DNA from: Paracoccus aminovorans
Lineage (GTDB): Bacteria > Pseudomonadota > Alphaproteobacteria > Rhodobacterales > Rhodobacteraceae
Assembly (NCBI RefSeq): GCF_001546115.1
Contig: NZ_KQ955208.1
Span: forward strand, 2,125,515-2,189,514
Direction of reading: 5' to 3'
Length of the DNA: 64,000 nucleotides
Below the pieces are notes generated by a model. It was not told the DNA's origin. It saw nothing but the letters and a program-made list of their open reading frames with translations, and searched no databases. Position numbers and translations under genes: made by a program. How positions within the stretch are numbered: the stretch's first letter is position 1; each line of letters starts with the position of its first letter. Below, piece after piece: positions 1 through 7,727 of the stretch.

Positions 1-90
1 ACCGATAATTTCGGTATGTGAATTTGTATCGACAAGTGCGATGGCACTCAAACTGCCCACGTCGGCTCGGGTTTTGCTACCACCGCGAAT

Positions 91-273
91 TTGATCGCAA
101 GCTACCCGCTGGATGTTGACGATGATGCTGTTGATCTTCCGCATGTCGAAGATCAGGTAAAGCCTCGCTCTTTGTCCGTTTCTGAGATCCTCGATAATGC
201 TCGCACTGAAATATCGAAGGTCACTGGAATCCCCGTTGAGGGTATCTCCCTCGATCTTCACATGAAAGCATAG
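91..273 (+). CDS. small hypothetical protein, possibly a truncated remnant
   Basis: This is a 60-residue reading frame from a TTG start; the same frame is open back to position 22, just after an ATG-stop pair at 16-21. I do not recognise it. The C-terminal part reads like a real helix-strand segment (SVSEILDNARTEI, then TGIPVEGISLDLHMK). No convincing ribosome binding site precedes the TTG. Base composition is clearly lower in G+C than the rest of the window, and the complementary strand is also open across the whole stretch. It ends 12 bases before the inverted repeat of the IS3-type element. It may be the tail of an acquired gene that was rearranged by the insertion sequence. Confidence 0.3.
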   Translation: MIASYPLDVDDDAVDLPHVEDQVKPRSLSVSEILDNARTEISKVTGIPVEGISLDLHMKA

Positions 274-417
274 GGCGGCATCGGGAGAGAGGTGGCTCCG
301 GAAATCTGAACAGCCGGGATAAGTGGATTTTCCGCGTATGAGCCGGGCCAGAAATTGATCCAGTGGATCAATTTCCCGGCGATTGGGCAGCATGATGTTG
401 CGAGCGAGGAGAAGACC

Positions 418-728
418 ATGGGAAGACGACCGCGCCGGAACCACACCCGGCCTTCAAGGCGAAAGTGGCGGCAGCTGCGATCAAGGGCGAGAAGACGCTG
501 ATCGAGCTGGCGCAGGATTTCGACGTGCATCCGAACCAGATCAAGCAGTGGCGTGACCAGCTGCTCGAGGGCGCGACCGGGGTGTTCGGCGAAGCCGCGA
601 AAGCTGAGCCAGAACCGATCGTCGATGTGAAGACCCTGCATGCAAAGATCGGAGAGCTGACGCTGGAGAACGATTTTTTGTCCGGCGCGCTCGGCAAGGC
701 GGGTCTGTTGCCGAGCGCAAAAAGATGA
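418..728 (+). pseudogene. IS3-family transposase orfA, frameshifted
   Basis: Encodes the helix-turn-helix and leucine-zipper part of an IS3 transposase, which binds the element ends. The ATG at 418 gives MGRRPRRNHT, after which the expected continuation (PAFKAKVAAAAIKGEKTL) is found one frame over, so about one base is missing near 449. The remaining frame shows the HTH segment LIELAQDFDVHPNQIKQWRDQ and a coiled segment ending AGLLPSAKR. The stop at 726-728 overlaps the orfB ATG at 725, close to an A-rich run typical of the programmed frameshift site in this family. The insertion of this copy is old or decayed. Confidence 0.8.
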
Positions 729-1555
729 TCGATCCCTCGGCCAAGCTGAGCGTCAGCCGACAGGCCATCGTGCTGGGGATCAGCCGGGGCAGCGTCTACT
801 ACAAGCCCCGCCCGGTGTCGGACGCGGACCTGAAGCTGATGCACCGCATCGACAAGCTGCACATGGAATTCCCCTTCGCGGGCAGCCGGATGCTGCAGGG
901 CCTGCTGATCCAGGAAGGGTTCAAGGTCGGGCGGCTGCACGTTGCCACGCTGATGAAGCGCATGGGCATCGAGGCGCTCTACCCGACCTAACACCTCGAA
1001 GCCAGCGCCGGGGGCACAAGATCTACCCCTATCTGCTCAGGAAGCTGCCGATCACCCGCCCCAATCAGGTCTGGGCGATGGACATCACCTACATTCCCAT
1101 GGCCCGCGGGTTCATCTATCTGGCTGCCGTGCTCGACTGGTTCACCGAAGCCGTGTCCTGGCATGCCGGGTGTCGATCACGCTGGAGGCCGAGTTCTGCA
1201 AGGAAGCCGTCGCGGAGGTACTGGCACGTCACGGCACGCCCGAGCTATTCAACACGGCTCAGGGAAGCCAGTTTACGTCCATCGACTTCATCAAGGTTCT
1301 GGCCGCCCGAGAGATCAAGTCCACATGGATGGCAAAGGCGCCTGGCGCGACAACGTCTTCGTCGAGCGTCTGTGGCGGACGGTCAAATACGAGGAGGTCT
1401 ACCTGCGGGCCTATGCCAGCGTGTCTGAGCCCCGCGCCGGGATCGGCCGCTATCTCGGCTTTTACAACAGCCGCCGTCCGCATTCATCGCTTGACGGGAA
1501 AACGCCCGATCAGGCCTACTTCACCCCGCCAATGCCCGAAGCGGCAGCGGCATAA
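725..1555 (+). pseudogene. IS3-family transposase orfB (DDE integrase), multiply frameshifted
   Basis: The catalytic half of an IS3 transposase, broken by three frame changes near 980-1015, 1145-1155 and 1315-1322. The pieces in order are: HTH_21-like VSRQAIVLGISRGSVYY and FPFAGSRMLQGLL; then the first catalytic Asp in WAMDITYIPM; then the second acidic site, which reads NTAQGSQF instead of NTDQGSQF (codon GCT at 1257-1259); then the third site, Glu in NVFVERLWR (codon 1364-1366); and the C-terminal FYNSRRPHSSLDGKTPDQAYF. The loss of the second catalytic Asp alone would abolish transposition. It ends shortly before the right inverted repeat. Confidence 0.85.
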
Positions 1556-1617
1556 CCGAGGCAGAAAACCACTTGGAAATCGCCCAGAACCTGTTCAGAT
1601 CAATCGAACCACCTCTC

Positions 1618-1698
1618 TTCTACAACCCGCGCAAAGGTCATTCGAAACTGGGCTATCTCAACCCCATGGAGTTCGAGGCAAGCGCTATGCTGGCTTAA
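1618..1698 (+). pseudogene. 3' scrap of a second IS3-type transposase
   Basis: Directly beyond the right end of the complete element, 26 codons read FYNPRKGHSKLGYLNPMEF and then end at TAA (1696-1698). This is the usual C-terminus of a different IS3-group orfB (FYNP-x-R-x-HS-x-LGY-x-P). The frame is open into the inverted repeat, so the 286-1618 element appears to have landed inside this older transposase gene. The matching 5' part is not found on the left flank, so sequence has been lost. The bases after the stop may hold the old IS end. Confidence 0.65.
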
Positions 1699-1730
1699 CT
1701 CGCTGTCCACGAAACAGTCAGCAGGCCAGC

Positions 1731-1850
1731 ATGGACGTGTCCGACGCCCAAAGGCTGGGCGCTGGAGGACGAGAACGGCAGACTGAAGCGCCTGCTGGCG
1801 GACGCGATGCTCGACAACATCGTGCTCAAGGCTCTGGAAACCGCCCCCGC
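1731..1850 (+). pseudogene. fragment of a third IS3-type orfA
   Basis: The ATG at 1731 gives MDVSDAQRL. After a frame change near 1758 the text continues as ALEDENGRLKRLLADAMLDN and then IVLKALE. This is the leucine-zipper segment of an orfA of the IS407-like type, in which a conserved MEVSDA-RLKALE-ENxxLKKLLAEAMLDN stretch is common. The beginning and the end of the gene are missing. Between this fragment and the glutamate dehydrogenase gene (1851-2032) I see no other recognisable coding sequence; that stretch must contain the promoter used by the dehydrogenase. Confidence 0.55.
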
Positions 1851-2032
1851 AGGGCGGCCCCCGGCCCCGCGGCCGGAACGTCATCGCATTAATCTATGCG
1901 CAAACGGAATGACCAAGCCCCGATCGGCATTGGCCTTTCCGAAGCACTGCCTCTAAATCCTTGGCCACAAACACCGATCCGGCGCTATGCTGGACGGAAC
2001 GCCAAGGCGTCAGCCGCAGGAGACCCCCGACC

Positions 2033-3463
2033 ATGCCCCTAGACCGCGAGCCCAGCTTCCGCGAATCCGTCGACCTGATGTTCCAGCGTGCCGTGCGGCA
2101 CATGGACCTGTCGCCGGGTCTTGCCGAAAAGATCCGGGTCTGCAACTCGACCTATACCGTGCGCTTCGGTGTCCGGCTGCGCGGCAAGATCGAGACCTTC
2201 ACCGGCTACCGTTCGGTCCATTCCGAACATATGGAACCAGTCAAGGGCGGCATCCGCTATGCGCTTTCCGTCCACCAGGACGAGGTCGAGGCGTTGGCCG
2301 CGTTGATGACCTACAAATGCGCGCTGGTGGAAACCCCCTTCGGCGGCTCCAAGGGCGGGCTTTGCATCGACCCGCGGCAATGGGAGGTGCATGAGCTGGA
2401 GCAGATCACCCGCCGCTTCGCCTATGAGCTGATCAAGCGCGACCTGATCAACCCGGCCCAGAACGTGCCCGCCCCCGACATGGGCACCGGCGAGCGCGAG
2501 ATGGCCTGGATCGTCGACCAATATGCGCGCATGAACACCACCGACATCAACGCCAAGGCCTGCGTCACCGGCAAGCCCCTGAACTCGGGCGGCATCCGCG
2601 GCCGGGTCGAGGCGACGGGCCGCGGCGTGCAATACGCGCTGCACGAATTCTTCCGCCACAAGGAGGACGTGACGCTGGCCAACCTGGAGGGCGCGCTCGA
2701 GGGCAAGACCGCCGTGGTCCAGGGCCTGGGCAACGTCGGCTATCACGCCGCGAAGTTCCTGTCCGAGGAGGATGGCGTCAAGGTCGTGGGAGTGATCGAG
2801 CGCGACGGCGCCGTCATCGACGAGCGCGGCCTCGACATCGAGGCGCTGAAGACCTGGATCGCCGAGACAGGCGGCGTGCGCGGCTTCCCCAATGCCACCT
2901 ATGTCGAGGACGGCGCCTCGGTGCTGGAGCATGCCTGCGACATCCTGATCCCGGCGGCGATGGAGGGGGTGATCCACCTCGGCAATGCCGACCGCATCAA
3001 GGCCCGGCTGATCGTCGAGGCCGCGAACGGCCCGGTCACCTTCGGCGCGGACGAGATCCTGCGCAACAAGGGCGTGCTGATCATCCCCGACATGTATGCC
3101 AACGCGGGCGGTGTGACGGTCAGCTATTTCGAATGGGTCAAGAACCTGTCGCATATCCGCTTCGGCCGCATGCAGCGCCGGGCCGAGGAGGCGCGCTCGC
3201 GCCTGCTGGTGGCGGAACTGGAACGGCTTTCGGCCGACCGGGGCCTGGGCTGGGAACTGAAGCCGAATTTCAAGGAAAAGTTCCTGACCGGCTCGGACGA
3301 GCTGGCGCTGGTGCGCTCGGGGCTGGATGACACGATGCGGACGGCCTATCAGTCGATGCGCGAGCTGTGGCACAGCCGCAACGACGTGACCGACCTGCGC
3401 GTCGCCGCCTATATCGTCGCCATCGAGCGCGTGGCCAGCACCTATCGCTCGAAGGGGCTGTAA
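2033..3463 (+). CDS. gdhA: glutamate dehydrogenase (Glu/Leu/Phe/Val dehydrogenase family)
   Basis: Cytosolic enzyme that interconverts glutamate and 2-oxoglutarate plus ammonia. The 476 residues match the usual length of the hexameric family. Substrate and catalytic lysines are visible: K71 in EPVKGGIRY, K95 in LMTYKCAL, and K107 in TPFGGSKGG, the position of the catalytic lysine. PAPDMGTGEREM follows, and a Rossmann domain with VQGLGNVG begins near residue 235. The ATG at 2033 was chosen over an upstream TTG at 1961 because CAGGAG sits about ten bases before it and homology begins there. Coenzyme preference cannot be read safely. The promoter region abuts insertion-sequence debris, so expression may have been altered. 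It also provides a sink for the glutamate made by the hut pathway in this window. Confidence 0.95.
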   Translation: MPLDREPSFRESVDLMFQRAVRHMDLSPGLAEKIRVCNSTYTVRFGVRLRGKIETFTGYRSVHSEHMEPVKGGIRYALSVHQDEVEALAALMTYKCALVETPFGGSKGGLCIDPRQWEVHELEQITRRFAYELIKRDLINPAQNVPAPDMGTGEREMAWIVDQYARMNTTDINAKACVTGKPLNSGGIRGRVEATGRGVQYALHEFFRHKEDVTLANLEGALEGKTAVVQGLGNVGYHAAKFLSEEDGVKVVGVIERDGAVIDERGLDIEALKTWIAETGGVRGFPNATYVEDGASVLEHACDILIPAAMEGVIHLGNADRIKARLIVEAANGPVTFGADEILRNKGVLIIPDMYANAGGVTVSYFEWVKNLSHIRFGRMQRRAEEARSRLLVAELERLSADRGLGWELKPNFKEKFLTGSDELALVRSGLDDTMRTAYQSMRELWHSRNDVTDLRVAAYIVAIERVASTYRSKGL

Positions 3464-3588
3464 GGCTCGGGCCCGCGCGCGCCGTGCGGGACGCGCCGCG
3501 TCCTGCATGGAAATGCGGCCATCCTGATCTATGTTGTGACGGCGCCGGATCCTGGCGCGGATCCACGCAGGGCAGGGAGGAACGGCGC

Positions 3589-4215
3589 ATGGCGATGATC
3601 ACCGAGGTCGGGGATTTCTTCACCAAGGGCTGCGGCCGCTGTGCCCGCTTTGCAACCCCGGATTGCTCGGCCCTGGTCTGGAACGAGGGGCTGGTCGCAT
3701 TGCGCCGGCTCTGCCAGGAGATGGGCTTGGCCGAGACGGTGAAATGGGCGCATCCGGTCTATATGCATGCCGGGCGCAATATCGCGATCCTGGGGGCGCT
3801 GCGGGGCGATTTCCGGCTGAGCTTCATGAATCCGGGCCTGCTTCGCGACACCGAGGGCGTGCTTGAGCCGCAGGGGCCGAACAGCGCCACGCCGGGCACG
3901 ATCCGCTTCACCGATCCGGCGCAGGTCGCGGCGCTGGCGCCGGTGATCCGGGCCTATCTGCGGCAGCTGATGGACCACGCCGAGGCCGGGACCAAGCCGC
4001 CGAAGCCGGAAAGCCGGATCGAGATGCCGGACGAGCTGGCCGAGGCGCTGGACGCTGACGCGGAACTGGCCGAGGCCTTTCACGCCCTGACCCCGGGGCG
4101 GCAGAGAAGCTATTTCTTCAACCTGAACCAGGCCCGGCAATCCGCGACCCGGGTGGCGCGGATCGAGAAGTTCCGCGACCGCATCCTCGCCGGCAAGGGC
4201 GCGACCGAGCGTTAG
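3589..4215 (+). CDS. YdeI/OmdA-like protein
   Basis: A 208-residue cytosolic protein of the YdeI/OmpD-associated family. The N-terminal two thirds look like the DUF1801 fold (VKWAHPVYMHAGRNIAILGA, then FRLSFMNPGLL). The C-terminal end has the OmdA-type helix segment (LTPGRQRSYFFNLNQARQSATRVARIEKFRDRI). The biochemical role is not established for this family; links to cationic peptide resistance have been proposed for some members. The ATG at 3589 has AGGGAGG nine bases upstream. The stop codon overlaps by four bases the stop region of the convergent ybgC gene, so the two 3' ends share DNA. No terminator separates it from gdhA; the 125-base gap probably has its own promoter. Confidence 0.8.
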   Translation: MAMITEVGDFFTKGCGRCARFATPDCSALVWNEGLVALRRLCQEMGLAETVKWAHPVYMHAGRNIAILGALRGDFRLSFMNPGLLRDTEGVLEPQGPNSATPGTIRFTDPAQVAALAPVIRAYLRQLMDHAEAGTKPPKPESRIEMPDELAEALDADAELAEAFHALTPGRQRSYFFNLNQARQSATRVARIEKFRDRILAGKGATER

Positions 4216-4652
4216 GCGCCGGGTTCGGGGCTTTCCAGGAACGGCGCCAGCCGCGCGCGCAGCGCGTCGGGCACCCGCGTCGGCCGCATCGCGCTGTTGA
4301 CGTGGACGAGGTCGATCTGGATCTCGACCAGCGCCTCGTCCCCCCGGAAGAAGGCGTGGCGGATGCGGATGCTGGCGCCGCGCGCATGCATCACCGAAGT
4401 CTCGCAGGTGATCAGGTCGTCCAGCCGCGCCGGCTTCTGCCAGGACAGCGCCGCCGCCCGGGCCACAAATTGCTCGCCCGCCGGGCCGACCAGCGGGTGG
4501 CCGACCTGGCGCAGCATCTCGGCCCGGCTGCGCTCGGCGAATTCCAGGTAGCGGGCGTGATAGACGATGCCGCCGGCATCGGTATCGGCGTAATAGATGC
4601 GGTAGGTCTGGGAAAACGCCCTGCCCGAGGGACGGGATGATGTCGGTTGCAT
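4212..4652 (-). CDS. ybgC: acyl-CoA thioesterase of the YbgC family
   Basis: A 146-residue hotdog-fold thioesterase, cytosolic and often membrane-associated, which hydrolyses acyl-CoA (or acyl-ACP) thioesters. The family signature YYADTDAGGIVYHARYLEFAER contains the catalytic Asp, and the length fits the family. The ATG at 4652 has GGAGG about eight bases upstream on the minus strand. In many proteobacteria ybgC is the first gene of the tol-pal operon. Here it lies next to tolQ but points away from it, across a 295-base divergent control region, so it is probably expressed separately. Its 3' end overlaps the YdeI-like gene by four bases. Confidence 0.9.
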   Translation of the reverse strand: MQPTSSRPSGRAFSQTYRIYYADTDAGGIVYHARYLEFAERSRAEMLRQVGHPLVGPAGEQFVARAAALSWQKPARLDDLITCETSVMHARGASIRIRHAFFRGDEALVEIQIDLVHVNSAMRPTRVPDALRARLAPFLESPEPGA

Positions 4653-4947
4653 GCCGGGCCTCCGTTCCGGTTGGCGATGGTGGCGGCGACCGGGTCGCGG
4701 CCGCATGCCGGTTCATGCCGCGAAGCTGTAAATTCTGCGCTAATATCCATGCGGGGCGGCAAGATGCCGCCAGATGCCGTGCTAGCCAGATCGCGCGCGC
4801 CGGTCAATGCGGCCCGGGGGCCGCGCGCCAGCCCCTGCGGCACTTGACGCAGATTTGACACCGGCAGGGTTTTGCCGCAGGCAGGCTTCTGCTACTTGCC
4901 CAAGGCAGAAGCCGCGCCGCAGCGGCCCAAAGGACAGGCCACATTCC
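4653..4947. promoter_or_regulatory. divergent ybgC/tolQ control region with strong hairpin
   Basis: A 295-base gap without a gene. It holds a TTGACA hexamer at 4855-4860, a possible -35 for tolQ though no good -10 follows at 17 bases. Just upstream of tolQ there is a long inverted repeat: GGCTTCTGC at 4884-4892 and GCAGAAGCC at 4905-4913 enclose the inner pair CTTG/CAAG, giving a nearly uninterrupted stem with a TA bulge. It lies 34 bases before the tolQ ATG and has no following T-run, so it looks like an operator or a 5' UTR structure, not a terminator. A shorter GGCGGC/GCCGCC pair lies near 4756-4772. Confidence 0.5.
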
Positions 4948-5643
4948 ATGGAACAACTCGCCGGAGCCGGGCAGCCGGTCGATTTCTCGCTGATCGCGCT
5001 GTTCGCACGCGCCTCGCTGACCGTGCAGATCGTCATGGTGATCCTGATCCTGGCCTCGTTCTGGGCCTGGTCGATCATTATCCAGAAATTCATCACCTAT
5101 GCCGCCGCCCGGCGCGACGCCGACCGTTTCGACCGCGCCTTCTGGTCCGGCCAGCCGCTCGAGGATCTCTACGACCGCATCGGCGACACGCCCTCGGGCG
5201 CAGCCGAGCGGATCTTTTCCGCCGGCATGACCGAATGGCGCCGCAGCCACCGCGACGACGGCAATCTGATCGCCGGCGCCACCGCGCGCATCGACCGCGC
5301 CATGAACGTGGCGATCAACCGCGAGAACGACCGGCTGACCGGCGGACTGCCTTTCCTTGCCACCGTCGGCTCGACCGCGCCCTTCATCGGGCTGTTCGGC
5401 ACCGTCTGGGGCATCAAGACCGCCTTCGAGGAGATCGCGATTTCGCAGAACACCTCGCTCGCCGTGGTGGCGCCCGGGATCGCCGAGGCGCTGGTCGCGA
5501 CCGCGCTGGGCCTGCTCGCGGCCATTCCTGCGGTGATCTTCTACAACAAGCTCAGCACCGACAGCGACCGCATCACCGGGAATTACGAATCCTTCGCGGA
5601 CGAGTTCTCGACCATCCTGTCGCGCCAGCTGGACGACGAATAG
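4948..5643 (+). CDS. tolQ: Tol-Pal system proton-channel subunit TolQ
   Basis: Inner-membrane subunit of the TolQR motor that uses the proton motive force to drive outer-membrane constriction during division. The 231 residues contain three membrane segments: about 23-45 (VQIVMVILILASFWAWSIII), and two near 135-160 and 175-200. The conserved MotA/TolQ/ExbB stretch is visible: LPFLATVGSTAPFIGLFGTVWGI, then VAPGIAEALVATALGLLAAIPA. The ATG at 4948 is preceded by AAAGGACAGG. tolR begins immediately after the stop codon, so the two are co-translated. The paralogous exbB at 48056-49147 serves TonB. Confidence 0.95.
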   Translation: MEQLAGAGQPVDFSLIALFARASLTVQIVMVILILASFWAWSIIIQKFITYAAARRDADRFDRAFWSGQPLEDLYDRIGDTPSGAAERIFSAGMTEWRRSHRDDGNLIAGATARIDRAMNVAINRENDRLTGGLPFLATVGSTAPFIGLFGTVWGIKTAFEEIAISQNTSLAVVAPGIAEALVATALGLLAAIPAVIFYNKLSTDSDRITGNYESFADEFSTILSRQLDDE

Positions 5644-6120
5644 ATGGGCGCCGGGGTCGTCAAGCGCGGACGCAAGGGCCGGGGCCGCGCCCGCAGCCAG
5701 CCGATGGCGGAAATCAACGTCACGCCTTTCGTGGACGTGATGCTGGTGCTCTTGATCATCTTCATGGTCGCGGCGCCGCTTCTGACCGTGGGCGTGCCGC
5801 TGGAGCTGCCCAAGACCGCCGCCCAGGCGGTGCCGGCCGAGCCCGAGGAGCCGCTCGCGGTCTCGATCACGCCCGAGGGGCCGATCCTGGTCATGACTTC
5901 GGAAGTGCCCGAGGACGAGCTGGTGTCGCGCCTGCGCGCCGTGGCCGAGGAACGGCAGAGCGACAAGATCTACCTGCGTGCCGACGGCGCCATTCCCTAT
6001 GCCCGCGTCATGCAGGTCATGGGCGCGCTGAACGCCGCCGGCTTCAACAATATCGTGCTGGTCACCGATGCCGGCGGGCCGCGCATGGACGCGGGCGCCG
6101 GCGCGGGCGGGAATGGCTGA
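5644..6120 (+). CDS. tolR: Tol-Pal system subunit TolR
   Basis: A 158-residue inner-membrane protein with one N-terminal membrane span and a periplasmic domain (ExbD/TolR family). The hallmark INVTPFVDVMLVLLIIFMVA carries the proton-relay Asp (D in PFVDVML, near residue 32). The periplasmic part (about 50-145) resembles the TolR dimer domain, with KIYLRADGAIPYARVMQVMGAL. An N-terminal basic tail (KRGRKGRGRARS) fits the positive-inside rule. The start codon directly abuts the tolQ stop, and its 3' end overlaps the tolA start by eight bases. The last dozen residues are Gly/Ala-rich. Confidence 0.95.
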   Translation: MGAGVVKRGRKGRGRARSQPMAEINVTPFVDVMLVLLIIFMVAAPLLTVGVPLELPKTAAQAVPAEPEEPLAVSITPEGPILVMTSEVPEDELVSRLRAVAEERQSDKIYLRADGAIPYARVMQVMGALNAAGFNNIVLVTDAGGPRMDAGAGAGGNG

Positions 6121-7669
6121 GCCCATGGAACGCGCGGATCGCATCGGCTACTGGGTCTCGGGCGTGGCGCATGCCTCGCTTCTGGGCGCGGCGCTGGTCG
6201 GCGGCGCGCTGTTCCGGCCGCAGCCGCTGGAAGCCGTGCGCATGGCCGAGGTCGCGACCATGACCGATGCCGAATTCCAGTCGCTGGCCGCCGCTGCCGC
6301 AGGCCACGGCCCGGTCAGCGACACCGCCTCGACCACCCCGGCCCAGCCGCGCGCGCCCGCCGACGAAAACCGCCCCGGCGCGGTCGAGGCCGTGAGCCCG
6401 CCCAGCCCGGACGGGCAGGCGGCCGATCTGGCCACGCCCGCGGACCGGCCCGAGGCGCGGCCGGACCTGTCGGATTTCCAGGGTGCCGCCCGGCCGGTCG
6501 CCGCCGCGACCGACGCGCCGCAGCCGGCCCAGCCCGACAATGCCGTCGAGCTGGCCGCCCTGCCGCAGCCCGCCGACCGCCCCGATCCGGTGCGCAATCC
6601 CGCGCAATCGCCGGCGCCGATCCCGCAGCGCTCGGCCCAGGCTCCGGTGGAATCGGCGCGCCCGCGCGGTCGTCCCGAGGGCTTGGCCGAGGCCGTGCAG
6701 GCCCGCCGTGCCAGCGCCGAGGCCGCCCGCCAGCGCGAGGCGGTGCTGGCCCGCGAGGCCGCGGAAGCCGCCGCCGAACAGGCCGCTGCCAAGAGGGCGC
6801 AGCAGGACGCCGCCCGCCGCGCCGCCGAGGAACGCGCCAGGGACGAGCGCCGCGAAGCCGAGGCGCGCGAGGCCGAAGCCGATGCCGCCCGCAAGGCCAG
6901 CCAGGCCAAGAAACGCGCCCGCCGCGAGGCCGAGGCGAAGGCCGAGGCAGAAGCCGCCGAGCAGAAGGTCGCCGCTGCCGAAAAGGCCGCCGAGCAGAAG
7001 GCCGCGGAACGCAAGGCCGCAGAACGCAAGGCCGATGCCGCCCGCCGCGCCGCCGCCGAAAAGGCCGCCGAGCAGGAGGCTGCCGAGAAGGCCGAGAAAG
7101 CCGCCGCCGAGAAGAAGGCCGCCGAGGCCAAGGCCAGGAAGGAGGCCGAGGAAAAGGCCGCCGCCGAGAAAGCCGCCGCAGCCAGGAAGGCTGCCGCCGA
7201 AGCCGCGGCAGAGGCCAAGGCCAAGGAAAAGGCCGAGGCCGAGCGCAAGGCCGCGGAGGCCGCCAAGAAGGCCCTGGCCGAGGCGCAGAAGAAGGGCGAG
7301 GGCTCGGCCGGTTCGGGCGGCGGAGGCGCCGCCGCCAGCGGCCCGCCGCTGAGCCAGGGCGAGAAGGACGGCTTCCGCGTCGCGGTCGAACAGTGCTGGA
7401 ACCGCGGCTCGCTTTCGACCGAGGCCAGCCGGACCACGGTGTCGGTGCAATTCTCGATGGCGCCGGACGGCACGGTCGAGAAGGGCTCGCTGCGGATGAT
7501 CGGACATGATGGCGGCTCGGACGCGGCGGCGAAACAGGCCTATGAGGCCGCGCGCCGGGCGATCCTGATGTGCGAGAAGGGCGGCTACAAGCTGCCGCCG
7601 GAAAAATACAACCGCTGGAAGGATGTCATCATCGACTTCAACGCCAGCGGCGGGGCGCGGGTCAAGTGA
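6113..7669 (+). CDS. tolA: Tol-Pal system periplasm-spanning protein TolA
   Basis: Couples the TolQR motor to TolB and Pal across the periplasm. The 518 residues fall into three parts: an N-terminal signal anchor (about 10-33, with the Ser/His pattern SGVAHASLL typical of TolA/TonB); a long region first Pro/Ala-rich, then from about 200 to 400 an extreme Ala-Lys-Glu heptad coiled coil; and a C-terminal domain (about 420-518) with two Cys (EQCWNRG and LMCEKGG), probably a disulfide as in other TolA/TonB C-terminal domains. The ATG at 6113 overlaps tolR by eight bases; an in-frame ATG at 6125 is an alternative. The repetitive K/A/E coding makes this region prone to length variation. Confidence 0.93.
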   Translation: MAEPMERADRIGYWVSGVAHASLLGAALVGGALFRPQPLEAVRMAEVATMTDAEFQSLAAAAAGHGPVSDTASTTPAQPRAPADENRPGAVEAVSPPSPDGQAADLATPADRPEARPDLSDFQGAARPVAAATDAPQPAQPDNAVELAALPQPADRPDPVRNPAQSPAPIPQRSAQAPVESARPRGRPEGLAEAVQARRASAEAARQREAVLAREAAEAAAEQAAAKRAQQDAARRAAEERARDERREAEAREAEADAARKASQAKKRARREAEAKAEAEAAEQKVAAAEKAAEQKAAERKAAERKADAARRAAAEKAAEQEAAEKAEKAAAEKKAAEAKARKEAEEKAAAEKAAAARKAAAEAAAEAKAKEKAEAERKAAEAAKKALAEAQKKGEGSAGSGGGGAAASGPPLSQGEKDGFRVAVEQCWNRGSLSTEASRTTVSVQFSMAPDGTVEKGSLRMIGHDGGSDAAAKQAYEAARRAILMCEKGGYKLPPEKYNRWKDVIIDFNASGGARVK

Positions 7670-7727
7670 CATGGCATCCCCGCCCGCGACACTCTATCCT
7701 GCAACCAAGACCTTACGAGGGCGATTC

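Larger units (their letters stand above)
286..1618 (+). mobile_element. decayed IS3-family insertion sequence
   Basis: A 1.33-kb element with two overlapping transposase frames (orfA, orfB) in the usual IS3 layout. The ends carry imperfect terminal inverted repeats. The left end at 286-312 and the complement of the right end at 1592-1618 share AGAGAGGTGG, then a spacer of about eight bases, then ATCTGAACAG. A perfect 11-bp inverted repeat with a 3-base loop (351-361 and 365-375) lies ahead of orfA and could shield the transposase from read-through transcription. No target-site duplication is visible (left flank atcgg, right flank tctac). Both orfs are broken, so the copy is inactive in cis. 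Confidence 0.85.

Noticed and set aside
1078-1892. Separate small genes within the insertion-sequence region
   Set aside because: The overlapping frames there are pieces of a single frameshifted transposase gene and of neighbouring IS scraps.
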